Notes: generated by a model not told the origin, from the letters alone. Positions 16,468-25,864 are shown, counted from the stretch's first letter. The stretch: DNA of 64,000 nucleotides from Lewinellaceae bacterium (GCA_020636225.1 JACJYI010000006.1:268501-332500); one strand, 5' to 3'. Program-made: numbers and translations.

Positions 16468-17505
16468 ATGCACATTGTGGAAAAAAGCGAAGGAAAGCCG
16501 CCTCTTTTGAAACGGGGTGCCAAATTTACCGAAATGAACCCTGAAAAGAAAGAGCGGATCCTGAAAATTGCGGGTGAGACTTTGGATATCGAGGCCCGTG
16601 CCTTGATCGATCTGAAGGAAAGTCTCAACCAGTCGTTCGTCGATGCGGTTGACCTCATCCTGAACCTTCCGGGCCGATTGGTGGTCACCGGGATCGGCAA
16701 GAGCGCCATTGTGGGCCAGAAGATCGTGGCGACGCTCAACTCGACCGGCACGCCCTCCCTGTTCATGCATGCCGCCGACGCCATCCACGGGGACCTGGGC
16801 ATGATCCGGCCCGACGACGCGGTGCTGTGTCTGTCCAAGAGCGGGGATACCCCGGAGATCAAGGTGCTGTTGCCGCTGCTCAAGCACCGCATCGTGGCCC
16901 TGATCGGGATGGTCAGCAAGCCGGAGAGTTATCTGGCCCGTCAGGCGGACCTGGTGCTGCTCACCCCGGTCGACCAGGAAGCCGATCCCAACAACCTCGC
17001 CCCGACGACCAGCACCACCTCGCAGATGGCCCTGGGCGACGCCCTGGCCACCGCCCTGCTGGACCAGCGGGGATTTTCCTCCCAGGATTTCGCGCGCTTC
17101 CATCCCGGAGGCTCCCTGGGCAAGCAACTCTACCTGCGGGTGTCCGACCTGTATCCCGCCAACGAGAAGCCGACGGTCAACCCGTCGAGCTCCATCCGGG
17201 AGACCATCCTGGAGATGACCACCAAGCGACTGGGAGCAGCCGTGGTGGTCGATGGCGACCGCCTGGTCGGGATCATTACGGACGGCGACCTGCGGCGCAT
17301 GCTGGAGAAGGAGCAGGAGACCCGCCATCTGCGCGCGGAGGAGATCATGACCCGGTCGCCCAAGACCGTGCAGGCCGACGACCTGGCCGTGCATGCCCTG
17401 GAAGTGATGCGCGGATTCAACATCACCCAGATCCCCGTGTGCCGGGGGGAGGCCTATGTCGGCATGATCCACCTGCACGACCTGATCCGGGAAGGGTTGA
17501 TCTGA
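16468..17505 (+). CDS. kdsD: KpsF/GutQ-type D-arabinose-5-phosphate isomerase
   Basis: This 345-residue enzyme interconverts ribulose-5-phosphate and arabinose-5-phosphate, the first step toward Kdo of lipopolysaccharide. A SIS domain lies at about 60-190 with VVTGIGKSAIVGQKIVATLN, HGDLGMI, and LSKSGDTPEI. The PTTSTTSQMALGDALA block and HPGGSLGK complete it. Two CBS domains occupy about 220-340. The 22 residues before MNPEKKERILK may not be translated; ATG 16534 is an alternative start. It is divergent from recQ with about 105 bp between. Confidence 0.9.
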   Translation: MHIVEKSEGKPPLLKRGAKFTEMNPEKKERILKIAGETLDIEARALIDLKESLNQSFVDAVDLILNLPGRLVVTGIGKSAIVGQKIVATLNSTGTPSLFMHAADAIHGDLGMIRPDDAVLCLSKSGDTPEIKVLLPLLKHRIVALIGMVSKPESYLARQADLVLLTPVDQEADPNNLAPTTSTTSQMALGDALATALLDQRGFSSQDFARFHPGGSLGKQLYLRVSDLYPANEKPTVNPSSSIRETILEMTTKRLGAAVVVDGDRLVGIITDGDLRRMLEKEQETRHLRAEEIMTRSPKTVQADDLAVHALEVMRGFNITQIPVCRGEAYVGMIHLHDLIREGLI

Positions 17506-18590
17506 CAAGAACCAAATCACAAATCACAAATCACAAATCCCAAACAAATCCCAATACCCAAATTCCAAAACCCAAGCAAATTCCAAATCGCAAACCAGAG
17601 GTGGCCCTGTAGGGGCCAAACATGTATAGCCGTCCCTCCCGCGCAGAATCGGCCCTGTAGGGGTCGGACCAAATGCCTCTCTTTTCCACCCAGACATGGT
17701 GTCGCCCCTACAGGGCTTTTCCAAGGCAGTAATTCAGCAGGTTGGGCGCTGCCCAACCCTGATCGATTACGCCCCTTCAGGGCTTATCCTGGCCCTGCTT
17801 CATCATATTGATTGCTTATGCCGGTGTCTCACCGGCATCCCGGAGATGGACTGACCCTCAAGGCCGAACACGTGGAGTGACGATTTGGCGGTGTCCCACC
17901 GCCTGGATAGACCCAAAGGGTAAGCACCAAATTCCCTGCCTGCGGCAGGCAGGCAAATCACAAATCACAAACAAATTCCAAATTCCAAATCCCAAGCAAA
18001 ACCCAAGCAAATTCTAAATTCCAAATCGCAAACCAGAGGTGGCCCTGTAGGGGCCAAACATGTATAGCCGTCCCTCCCGCGCAGAATCGGCCCTGTAGGG
18101 GTCGGACCAAATGCCTCTCTTTTCCACTCAGGCAAGGTGTCGCCCCTACAGGGCTTTTCCACGGCATTAATCAGCAGGTTGGGCGCTGCCCAACCCTGAT
18201 CGATTACGCCCCTTCAGGGCTTTCACTGGGCCCATGTCATTCCTACAGATTGTTCATGCCGGTGTCTCACCGGCATCCCGGAGATGGACTGACCATCATG
18301 GCCAAACACGTGGAGTGACGATTTGGCGGTGTCTCACCGCCTGGATAGACCCAACGGGTAAGCACCAAATTCCCTGCCTGCGGCAGGCAGGCAAATCACA
18401 AATCACAATCAAATTCCAAATTCCAAATTCCATTTCCGAATACCGAATATCCAATACCCAAAGGCCCAAATCCGAGGGCCTGGCAGGCAGGCAAGAACAG
18501 GGAGGCATTCTCCTCGACCCTTCAACTTCTCCCCTCATCACCTCCCCACTCAACAACTAGGAGCGGTAGATCTGATGCATCCGTCAGGAG
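17506..18590. repeat. Composite palindromic repeat, 438-bp tandem duplication
   Basis: No gene is seen. From 17591 a unit repeats at 18029 (period 438). Each unit contains, in order: ggccctgtaggggcc with two related GC palindromes, gttgggcgctgcccaac, gccccttcagggc, tgccggtgtctcaccggca (17819-17837 in unit 1), ggcggtgtcccaccgcc (17887-17903), cctgcctgcggcaggcaggc, then a track of caaatcacaaattccaaa words. An inverted copy lies at 35965-36375 and a fragment at 32690-32800. These are dispersed intergenic elements of REP/BIME style. Confidence 0.85.
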
Positions 18591-18878
18591 TTGTTTTGTC
18601 ACCATGTTTGCGGTTCCGGCAAACATGCCGCCAAAACGGGATTGACCTGGTATTTTTACCCGGGGTTAAAACCCCGGGCTATTGACCATTTGCAGGGTGT
18701 GATGTCAACGTGTCAGATCGTTCAGATGGAAGGTGATCGGACCATGCCATGTATCCGGCTCATCACCATGAGCCATGAACAGAAGGTGCGTCTGCACATT
18801 TCTTCCTTCTTGAACCATCCATCGGTTCACAAGCGTACCAAGCAGGAGTGCCGCGCCAGGCACCGGCGGGTCACCGGG
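18591..18878. other. Intergenic stretch with palindromes
   Basis: No gene is supported. It holds cccggggttaaaaccccggg at about 18660 and tttgcggttccggcaaa at about 18608, relatives of the aaccccggaggggtt family near 32.9 kb. Confidence 0.5.
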
Positions 18879-20426
18879 TTATTTTTTCTTCTGGTTTCGT
18901 GATTTCAGAGTTGGATCGGAATCGACGTCCAGGTCCATGATCATACCATCCAGTTGACTGCCTCTCATGCGGAGACGGGCCCCCATTTGTGATTTGAGGG
19001 CTGTTTTGGCATCCCGGATCAGGGATTCTTCCAGGTACAAGTCTCCACCATCCAGGATGTGGATGCTTTCCCAGGGTTGGCCACAACCCTGGAATTCGGT
19101 GCGGATCAGGGACAGCCGGCCATCCTCGGGAATCACGATCCGTGCACCCCAACGGACATGGACCACGCAGTCGGTCAATTGATATCCGGGTCGATCGGCC
19201 AGAAAATCACTCTGAATGAAGATATCCTGCCCCCGGATGGAGTCTGCTGGCAGGAGGCCTTCTTCGATGGCCCGGGTCAGGCTCTGGATCGAACCGGGAA
19301 TGCTGATCATGGAGGAGGGATCAGGTTGTTTGATGACCACATGCGGATTCCGGAACCCACCCGGTTCCTGTCCAAAGGTGATATGGCTGCGCATGGGGCA
19401 ATCGGACAGACAACGCCAGGTGAATGTGGTGCTCACCTCGGAGGCATTCTGGAATGTCCCTTCGGGGAGATCGACATGGAAATGAATTCCGTTATTGGCC
19501 GCAAGGCTGTCCGGGGCGGGACCATCCATGAGGGCCAGCTTGTCATCGGGATAGACCACGACCGGGTACCGCTGGATGTGGAGGGGATATGGGTTGCGAA
19601 AGGTCAGGGTCCATTCCTGAATGTCACCTGTCTTGTGGGGAGAGGCCGGTGCGGAAATCTCCACTGGTAGAGGCAGGAGCTGCACCTGGATATCATCGAT
19701 ACCCACATAGGGCAGTCCATTGGTCGTATCCGCCGGTCCGGCGCTGAAGATGATCCATCTCACAGTATCCGGGGACAAGAGAAATTGCTCGAACGTGGTC
19801 CACTCCAGGTCCAGGGTATCGGTCAGCAGAAGGGTGACTGGCCGGAATGCGGGCTTTCCGCGGCATGAATTGGTTGCGCCATGTTCGAGGCTGTTCACCA
19901 GGTCCCTGCAGGGTTCGGAGGTGCTGGCGGACACCCTGACAGAAGGTTTTGGACAAAAGGGGCTCATCCCCCGGGCGGCGAAGAACAACCGATAGGGTTG
20001 GCCCGGAAGGATGGGTGTGGACAGTTGATAGACGAGGGCTTCGTCGATGAGGGGTTCACGGATCAGGCAGGCATAGCGTTCTCCCGAATATGCGGGTGGG
20101 ACAGGTGGTTCCTGGCGCATGCGGCAACAGGCATAATGCAGGGGTAGGAAAGGCAGGAAATAGCGGTCCTTGTTGCAGCCCATTTCATCCCAGTACCATC
20201 GTCCACCAGCAGAATCTGCCTGGTAGACCACCATGTCCGGAGAATTGTCGTGGCCTCCGCTTTCAAATTTGTAGGGCAGGTAGACATGTTCCTCTATGCA
20301 GGGCAATTGAAAATCACCGTCGACGATCAGGTTGACCAGGGAATCCTGATGCAGGATGGTTTGGGCAACAACGGGCGTATTGCCTAAAAGCAGGCCAAGG
20401 AAGCATAAGGTGAATCTGAGGATCAT
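18879..20426 (-). CDS. Secreted protein with C-terminal beta-helix-like part, possibly truncated
   Basis: This 515-residue protein starts with a signal peptide MILRFTLCFLGLLLGNTPVV ending AQ, so Gln would become the new N-terminus; this choice of ATG 20426 avoids a 63-residue leader without export features. Residues 25-280 look like a lectin or CBM-like beta domain (VNLIVDGDFQLPC, YVGIDDIQVQLLPLP). The last ~110 residues read like rungs of a right-handed beta helix (WESIHILDGGDLYLEESLIR). The end SDPTLKSRNQKKK is not a T9SS sorting domain, so the protein probably lost its tail; the sequence just beyond is repeat-rich. Function unknown. Confidence 0.7.
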   Translation of the reverse strand: MILRFTLCFLGLLLGNTPVVAQTILHQDSLVNLIVDGDFQLPCIEEHVYLPYKFESGGHDNSPDMVVYQADSAGGRWYWDEMGCNKDRYFLPFLPLHYACCRMRQEPPVPPAYSGERYACLIREPLIDEALVYQLSTPILPGQPYRLFFAARGMSPFCPKPSVRVSASTSEPCRDLVNSLEHGATNSCRGKPAFRPVTLLLTDTLDLEWTTFEQFLLSPDTVRWIIFSAGPADTTNGLPYVGIDDIQVQLLPLPVEISAPASPHKTGDIQEWTLTFRNPYPLHIQRYPVVVYPDDKLALMDGPAPDSLAANNGIHFHVDLPEGTFQNASEVSTTFTWRCLSDCPMRSHITFGQEPGGFRNPHVVIKQPDPSSMISIPGSIQSLTRAIEEGLLPADSIRGQDIFIQSDFLADRPGYQLTDCVVHVRWGARIVIPEDGRLSLIRTEFQGCGQPWESIHILDGGDLYLEESLIRDAKTALKSQMGARLRMRGSQLDGMIMDLDVDSDPTLKSRNQKKK

Positions 20427-20976
20427 AGTGGTACGTATTTGTACCGATATTCGCATGAATCCAGGGAAGGGCCAAGGATATTCGGCTACTCTGTCGTGGA
20501 ACGACAAAAGAATTTGTTCTTCAGGTCCCCGATTGTTCGTGGGGAAACCACAACAGGACGTTGGGCCACTCCCGGCTCTCGGATCGTTGATCAGCCAGAA
20601 ACCAGGAGAAATCACAAATCACAAATCACAAATCACAAACAAATCCCAAATCACAAGCAAATCCCAAATCCCAAATCCCAAATCCCAAATCCCAAATCAC
20701 AAATCACAAACAAATTCCAAATTCCAAACCCCAAATTCCAAATCCCAAGCAAATCCCAAGCAAATTCCAAATTCCATTTCCGAATACCGAATACCGTATA
20801 TCCATTACCCAAATCCCAAAGGCTCAAATCGGAGGGCCTGGCAGGCAAGAATAAGGAGGCATTCTCCTCGACTCCTCGACCCCTCAACTCCTCCCCTCAT
20901 AACCTCCGAACTCCTCTCCTGAGGAACACTTTTCTTATGTTCGACGTTTGGTTCTCAACATTGATACCATCGAAGT
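20427..20976. repeat. A-rich caaatcacaaattcc track before rhomboid gene
   Basis: From 20611 to about 20835 words such as caaatcacaaatc, caaattccaaa and cccaagcaaat alternate many times, followed by gaataccgaataccgtatatcc and ctcctcgacccctcaactcct. The same kind of track occurs at 17512, 17955, 18394, 44655, 44880, 56260 and, inverted, near 36 and 56.5 kb. No gene is seen. Confidence 0.75.
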
Positions 20977-21663
20977 ATGATCTTTCCCATTGGCGACGAT
21001 CAGGTCCAGGGCGGTGATCGGCCCATTTTCAGTTATTCCCTCATCGCGGCGAATGTGGTCGTCTTTGCGGTGATGTTCCTGATGATCCCTCCGGAGTCCA
21101 TCAACGGGTTCTACATGACCTATGGGTCCATCCCCAGTCAGATCATGAGCGGACATGACTGGTGGACCCTGGGCTCCAGCATGTTCCTGCACGGGGGGCT
21201 GATGCACCTGTTGGGCAATATGCTGTTCCTCTGGGTCTTTGCCGACAATATCGAGGCCACCATCGGTCCCTGGAAGTTCCTGGCCTTTTACCTGGCCGGT
21301 GGCTTGATCGCCGGCATTGCCCATACCCTGTTCAATCCGGGGAGTATCGTGCCGGCGGTCGGTGCCAGCGGGGCCATCTCCGCGGTATTGGGGGCCTATC
21401 TGGTGATGTTCCCCTCCTCCCGCATCAAGGTGCTCATCCTGATCATCTTCACCTCGGCCTCCATACCGGCCTTCCTCTTCCTGGGCTTCTGGATCCTCCA
21501 GCAGACGATCTCCGGGGTCGGGGCCATCAGTACGGTGGACCTGGATACCGGTGGCGTGGCCTGGTGGGCGCATATCGGGGGATTTGCCTTCGGTTTCCTG
21601 TCCGGGTTCTATTTTCGGACCCTGCTCAAACGGCGGGTCAGCGAAGTGGATCTGCTGGTTTAA
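20977..21663 (+). CDS. Rhomboid family intramembrane serine protease
   Basis: This 228-residue membrane protein should cleave membrane proteins within the bilayer. The catalytic Ser131 sits in GASGAISAVLGAY and the partner His199 in WWAHIGGFAFGF. SSMFLHGGLMHLLGNMLFLW at 67-86 carries the conserved HxxxN region, and six hydrophobic segments are visible. It is a standard short rhomboid. It precedes frr by 58 bp on the same strand, but frr has its own promoter-like element, so linkage may be loose. Confidence 0.93.
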   Translation: MIFPIGDDQVQGGDRPIFSYSLIAANVVVFAVMFLMIPPESINGFYMTYGSIPSQIMSGHDWWTLGSSMFLHGGLMHLLGNMLFLWVFADNIEATIGPWKFLAFYLAGGLIAGIAHTLFNPGSIVPAVGASGAISAVLGAYLVMFPSSRIKVLILIIFTSASIPAFLFLGFWILQQTISGVGAISTVDLDTGGVAWWAHIGGFAFGFLSGFYFRTLLKRRVSEVDLLV

Positions 21664-21721
21664 GCCTCCGGGCATTTCAGGGAATCAGGACAGACCGCTA
21701 TCTTTACCATCTAAATCCGGA

Positions 21722-22291
21722 ATGATGACACAAGAGGAAATGGATCAGCTCTTCAAGAAGGCGCACGACGAAATGGACCATTCGATCGAGCATTTGATCA
21801 ATGAGCTGGGGAAGATCCGCACGGGAAAGGCCTCACCAGCGATGGTGAGCAGTATCCTGGTTCCGTACTACGGATCACCGACCATGTTGAACCAGGTAGC
21901 CAACGTAAGCACCTCCGACGCCAGGACGATCACCATCCAGCCATGGGAGAAGAACATGATCGGCCCGATCGAGAAGGCCATTTTCGAAGCCAACCTGGGC
22001 ATTACCCCGATGAACAACGGGGAGCATATCATCCTGACCATTCCCCCTCTCACCGAAGAACGGCGGAAGGACCTCGTCAAGCAGGCCAAGCACCTGGGAG
22101 AAGAGGCCAAGATCAGCATTCGCTCCATCCGCCACAAGTTGATGGATGCCATCAAGAAGGCGGTCAAGGACGGTTATCCGGAGGATATGGGCAAGCGACG
22201 GGAAACAGAGGTCCAGGACATGGTCAATACCTATTCCCGCAAGGCAGACCACGCCGTGGAGGTGAAGGATGCGGATATCATGACGGTTTGA
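21722..22291 (+). CDS. frr: Ribosome recycling factor
   Basis: This 189-residue protein splits post-termination ribosomes together with EF-G. It shows MDHSIEHLINELGKIRTGKA, the hinge PYYGSPTMLNQVANVS, the IQPWEKNMIGPIEKAI block and the C-terminal helix LTEERRKDLVKQAKHLGEEA. ATG 21722 (with a second ATG at 21725) fits the family length; the longer frame upstream lies over the rhomboid gene. TATCTTTA at 21699-21706 is a plausible -7 element. Its last 14 bp overlap the convergent lpxH gene. Confidence 0.97.
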   Translation: MMTQEEMDQLFKKAHDEMDHSIEHLINELGKIRTGKASPAMVSSILVPYYGSPTMLNQVANVSTSDARTITIQPWEKNMIGPIEKAIFEANLGITPMNNGEHIILTIPPLTEERRKDLVKQAKHLGEEAKISIRSIRHKLMDAIKKAVKDGYPEDMGKRRETEVQDMVNTYSRKADHAVEVKDADIMTV

Positions 22292-23084
22292 CCGGAGTGG
22301 TCTCCAGGGTGGGGGCCTCCTGATTGGCCGGCCGGCCCGTGGGATTTTCAAAGAACCGAAGCGAAAGCTCCTCGCCGTCAAAGACGGCGTATGACCGGTA
22401 GTTCAACCACTCTCCGAGATTGATGTACCGGCTTCGCCCGTTGGACAGGGTGATGTCCAGGGGCAGATGGCGATGCCCGAAGATGAAGTAGTCGATGGGT
22501 TGTTGGCGGATCACCTCCTCACAATGGGTCACCAGCCATTCCTTATCCCGGCCCAGGTAAAGTTCATCCCCGCGTGTGGTGTCGCGGCTCATGCCGGAGA
22601 AATAGCGCATCAGGCCTATGCCGAGATTGGGATGGAGCCGGGCGAACAGCCATTGGCAGACCGGATGGGCGAACACCTTCTTGATGAACTTGTAGCCGTG
22701 ATCGCCGGGTCCCAGGCCATCCCCGTGACCGATATAGAACTGTTTGCCGGAAAAGGTGCGGATGATCGGTTCCCTCAGGACAGGAATGCCCAGTTCCTCC
22801 TCAAAATACCCGAACATCCACATGTCGTGGTTGCCGGTAAAAAAGGTAACTGGCAAGCCGCGATCACGCAGCTCAGCCAGTTTCCCCAACAAACGCAAAT
22901 AGCCTTTCGGAACAACCGTCCTGTATTCGAACCAGTAGTCGAACAGATCGCCCACCAGGTAGAGGTGTTCGGCATCATCGGCGATCTCGTCCAACCAGCG
23001 TACGATCTGTTTTTCCCGTTCCGGGCTGCTGGTCGCCCCAGCGACGCCCAAGTGAAAATCAGACGCGAAATAGATCTTCTTCAT
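22278..23084 (-). CDS. lpxH: UDP-2,3-diacylglucosamine diphosphatase
   Basis: This 268-residue calcineurin-like phosphoesterase removes UMP from UDP-2,3-diacylglucosamine in lipid A synthesis. The metal motifs are FASDFHLG at 6-13, VGDLFDYWFE, FTGNHDMW, YIGHGDGLGPGDHG and the final FGHRH. The layout is that of LpxH, which acts at the inner membrane face. A short Pro/Thr-rich tail overlaps the frr end. It is the only lipid A gene in the window. Confidence 0.9.
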   Translation of the reverse strand: MKKIYFASDFHLGVAGATSSPEREKQIVRWLDEIADDAEHLYLVGDLFDYWFEYRTVVPKGYLRLLGKLAELRDRGLPVTFFTGNHDMWMFGYFEEELGIPVLREPIIRTFSGKQFYIGHGDGLGPGDHGYKFIKKVFAHPVCQWLFARLHPNLGIGLMRYFSGMSRDTTRGDELYLGRDKEWLVTHCEEVIRQQPIDYFIFGHRHLPLDITLSNGRSRYINLGEWLNYRSYAVFDGEELSLRFFENPTGRPANQEAPTLETTPVKPS

Positions 23085-23132
23085 ACCCCGTGGTCCGGTG
23101 AAGATACGATGGATCAGCGGGTTTTTCCCGGA

Positions 23133-23663
23133 TCATCCGACGAAGCGCTCATCCGCCTCCATCACTTGGCCACAGTGGGAACAGGTCCGCATCTCCGCAC
23201 TGTTGTAATATTCCCTGAACCGGGGCAGGAAGTCCTTCTCGATATTCTCCAGGTGGAAATAGGATTCGTGCAGCTTGTGGTTGCAGGCATCGCAGAACCA
23301 GAGCAGGCCGTCGGTATCCTCTTTCTGGCGCTTGCATTCGATGACCAGTCCGATACTGCCCTCTGACCGCATGGGGGAATGGGGCACCCTAGCCGGCAGG
23401 AGGAACATTTCCCCTTCCCGGATGGGGATATCTACTGCTTTTCCATCCTCCTGGATGCGGACGTTGATATCGCCTTCGATCTGGTAGAACAGCTCTTCGG
23501 TCTCGTTGTAGTGATAGTCCTTCCGGGCATTGGGCCCGGCCACGATCATCACGATATAGTCGCCGGCATCGTGATACAGGTTGCGATTGCCCACGGGGGG
23601 TTTGAGCTCGTGGCGATGTTCATCGATCCAGGCTTGGAGATTGAAAGGTCTGCGAATGGCCAT
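23133..23663 (-). CDS. nbaC: 3-hydroxyanthranilate 3,4-dioxygenase
   Basis: This 176-residue cupin opens the ring of 3-hydroxyanthranilate to give 2-amino-3-carboxymuconate semialdehyde. His51 and Glu57 in DYHYNETEELFYQ and His95 in ARVPHSPMR are the iron ligands, at the same positions as in the well-studied Cupriavidus enzyme. The C-terminal rubredoxin-like site CDACN (124-128) and CSHCG (161-165) is present, as in bacterial forms. ATG 23663 starts MAIRRPFNLQAWIDEHR, usual for the family. It is divergent from an SDR gene with 53 bp between, so the two probably share regulation. Confidence 0.93.
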   Translation of the reverse strand: MAIRRPFNLQAWIDEHRHELKPPVGNRNLYHDAGDYIVMIVAGPNARKDYHYNETEELFYQIEGDINVRIQEDGKAVDIPIREGEMFLLPARVPHSPMRSEGSIGLVIECKRQKEDTDGLLWFCDACNHKLHESYFHLENIEKDFLPRFREYYNSAEMRTCSHCGQVMEADERFVG

Positions 23664-23716
23664 AAGCCGGTCAGGTTTAGCGATATTTACGGGAAAGATA
23701 GCAAAAACAGCAAGCA

Positions 23717-24502
23717 ATGGATCTGGATCTGACGGGAAAATATGCCCTGGTGGGCGGGGGCAGCAAGGGGCTCGGACTGGCTTCTGCCCGTGAACTGGCG
23801 GCACTGGGAGCTACGGTGACATTGGCGTCGCGGACGGAAGCCGACCTGCAGAAGGCCCTGTCCTCCCTGCCGGTCACGGCCGGCCAGCAACACGATTACC
23901 TGGTGCTGGATTACGACGACCCGGAATCCGTCCGGCAAGCTGTCCGTCGCCGACTGGAGCAGCAGGCCTATCACATCCTGGTCAACAATACCGGCGGCCC
24001 TCCCGGCGGACCGATCCGCCTGGCCAGGGTGGAGGAATTCGAGGTGGCCTTTCGCCGGCATCTGGTGGTCAATCACCTCCTGGCCCAGCTGCTCTTGCCC
24101 GGGATGCGGGCCGACGGGTACGGGCGGATCGTCAATGTGATCTCCACCTCGGTCAAGCAACCGTTGCATGGGCTGGGTGTATCCAATACGGTCCGGGCGG
24201 CAGTGGCCAATTGGGCGAAGACCCTGGCTGCCGAGGTGGCCCCGTTCGGGATCACGGTAAACAATGTCCTGCCCGGGGCGACACGCACGGAACGCCTGGA
24301 GTCGATCATTGAAAGCAAGACCGCCAAGAGCGGCCTGACGGAAGCGGAGACGATCTCTGCCATGGAGGCGGAGATCCCCCTGGGGCGCTTCGCCCGTCCG
24401 GAGGAGTTCGGGGCGGCAGTGGCCTTCCTGGCCTCACCGGCGGCATCCTATATCACCGGCATCAACCTGCCGGTGGATGGCGGGCGGACGGGGTGCCTGT
24501 AG
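23717..24502 (+). CDS. SDR family oxidoreductase, kynurenine-locus type
   Basis: This 261-residue Rossmann enzyme has the NAD(P) motif VGGGSKGLGLA at 13-23, VNNTGGPPGG in place of NNAG at about 89-98, and VDGGRTGCL at the end. The usual Tyr of YxxxK is not seen: after ISTSVKQPLHGLG the site reads VSNTVRAAVANWAKTLA. This variant is known in a group of 3-oxoacyl-reductase-like proteins, so it is not evidence of decay. It sits head to head with 3-hydroxyanthranilate dioxygenase, which suggests a step in lower tryptophan catabolism; its substrate is unknown. Confidence 0.8.
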   Translation: MDLDLTGKYALVGGGSKGLGLASARELAALGATVTLASRTEADLQKALSSLPVTAGQQHDYLVLDYDDPESVRQAVRRRLEQQAYHILVNNTGGPPGGPIRLARVEEFEVAFRRHLVVNHLLAQLLLPGMRADGYGRIVNVISTSVKQPLHGLGVSNTVRAAVANWAKTLAAEVAPFGITVNNVLPGATRTERLESIIESKTAKSGLTEAETISAMEAEIPLGRFARPEEFGAAVAFLASPAASYITGINLPVDGGRTGCL

Positions 24503-24508
24503 ATCGGT

Positions 24509-25150
24509 CTATTGTTTTGTCTTGCGGAGATGGAAGATCATCTCCTTGCCGACCAGGTCATAGCCGTCCTCGGTGGGTACGATGTCCATGATCTCCGGTT
24601 CCTCATCCCCGTAGAGGACAAACTTGCCCTCTTCCACCTTCCAGCGGGTATCCTGGTGATCGATATCGAGGTCCACCTTGTCGGAAGTGGACGTCATGCC
24701 GACGGTGCCATCGGCCTTGAGGTCCACCCGCAGTTCCAGGTTTTCGGTGATGGCCCGGGTGATGGCCGTGCCCAGGCCGACCCCCATGGTGGCCAGACCC
24801 TCGACCATCTGGCCGATCCCTTCCACCATCTTGGTCAGGCCGTCGGCCAGGTCGGATGACTCACCATCAGTAGATGTATTGATGTGGATACCCTCCTCTT
24901 CCAGGGACTGGCGGATCTCCTGGCCGGCTGCTTTCAGTTCGGTGCGGATCTCTTCCTTTGCCTGTGACAGGTCGGTGTCCACGTCCTTTCTGGCCTGAGC
25001 GAGTTCACGGTCCAGTTCGGATTGTTTGTCGTTCGGCAGGGAGATCCGGACATTCCACTGGCCGGTGAGATCCTTCTGGAGGTCCTGGCTGGTCTGGCAG
25101 GCCGGCAGGGCCAGGGCGATCAGCAGTGTGAGCAATGGGAGGGTGCGCAT
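24509..25150 (-). CDS. Lipocalin-like lipoprotein
   Basis: This 213-residue protein starts with a lipoprotein signal (LLTLLIALALPACQ, lipid Cys at 18). A charged helical region at 45-85 (ELAQARKDVDTDLSQAKEEI) is followed by a Gly/Met-rich helix (LTKMVEGIGQMVEGLATMG) and then beta strands with DGTVGMTSTSD and KFVLYGDEEPEIMDI, which resemble lipocalin-type stress lipoproteins that measure model deviation by a GxW start (LTGQWNVRI at 28-36). It is convergent with the SDR gene, 6 bp apart. Role unknown. Confidence 0.65.
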   Translation of the reverse strand: MRTLPLLTLLIALALPACQTSQDLQKDLTGQWNVRISLPNDKQSELDRELAQARKDVDTDLSQAKEEIRTELKAAGQEIRQSLEEEGIHINTSTDGESSDLADGLTKMVEGIGQMVEGLATMGVGLGTAITRAITENLELRVDLKADGTVGMTSTSDKVDLDIDHQDTRWKVEEGKFVLYGDEEPEIMDIVPTEDGYDLVGKEMIFHLRKTKQ

Positions 25151-25864
25151 AAATCAGGTTTTTCGATGTTTGACGATCCTGGACTCCGGCCAGGGGCCGG
25201 GGTCAGACATGACGGGAATTCAACGATCCGGATTATTGAACTATTGTATGTATTACACGGGTCTGGTTGAGGGTAACAAGACAAGTTCTGTCGAAAATAT
25301 ACCCAGGAAGGATGGCATTGGAAGGCTTCAGTATTTCACTCCTGGATTCATCAGGGGCTTTTGGGCCGAAGTTTTTCACCTCTGGCCCCGCCTCATCGCC
25401 GTCCCGCTATTAGCGGGATAGACACTTTTGGCGCCCCAAAAGTGCCCAAAAACGCCTGTCGCCAAAATGGGCCTTCTTTTCAAATTTATGGGCGATGTAA
25501 TCCAGGCTCAGGATTGGCTGCTGTTTACATCATGACCCGGCCGCTCCGGTTTTGCCGTTGGAAACTGAATGTTAACTTATCCGCAAATCATTCCTGGGCG
25601 GGGCGCAACCTCTGATATCGGCAAAACAATGCGGCAATCCTCGGGTTAGCCGTTCACTAAAGTAGACTCTTCGTTTCATCAAGAACAGGACGGGTCATGA
25701 TGTGTTTGGGAGGCCCAGACGATGGCGACCCTCGCCATGTCTGGATCCGGACAGAATCGTCCGGGCCCTGGTTTGGCGACGAAAAGACGGTTGAATAGCT
25801 TTCATATTCGAGCATCCAGAAATTCCATGCTTCGATACACAAGACTTATATGATTGAATATCGA
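25151..25864. repeat. Intergenic region with several strong hairpins
   Basis: No gene is seen in 714 bp. Hairpins: tcccgct-att-agcggga (25402-25418); cacttttgg-cgcc-ccaaaagtg (25423-25444); a long one made of ccagac, atggcga, tcgccat and gtctgg (25715-25744) directly followed by ccggac-agaatc-gtccgg (25747-25764). The last is a relative of the hairpin in the 182-bp repeats near 1.3 kb. Confidence 0.75.

Noticed and set aside
17808..18560. Short open frames inside the composite repeats
   Set aside because: They are near-identical translations of the repeat units in several frames and strands, with no coding evidence.
20611..20835. Possible CRISPR array in the caaatcacaaattcc tracks
   Set aside because: Repeat words are short and irregular, with no constant-length unique spacers and no cas genes.
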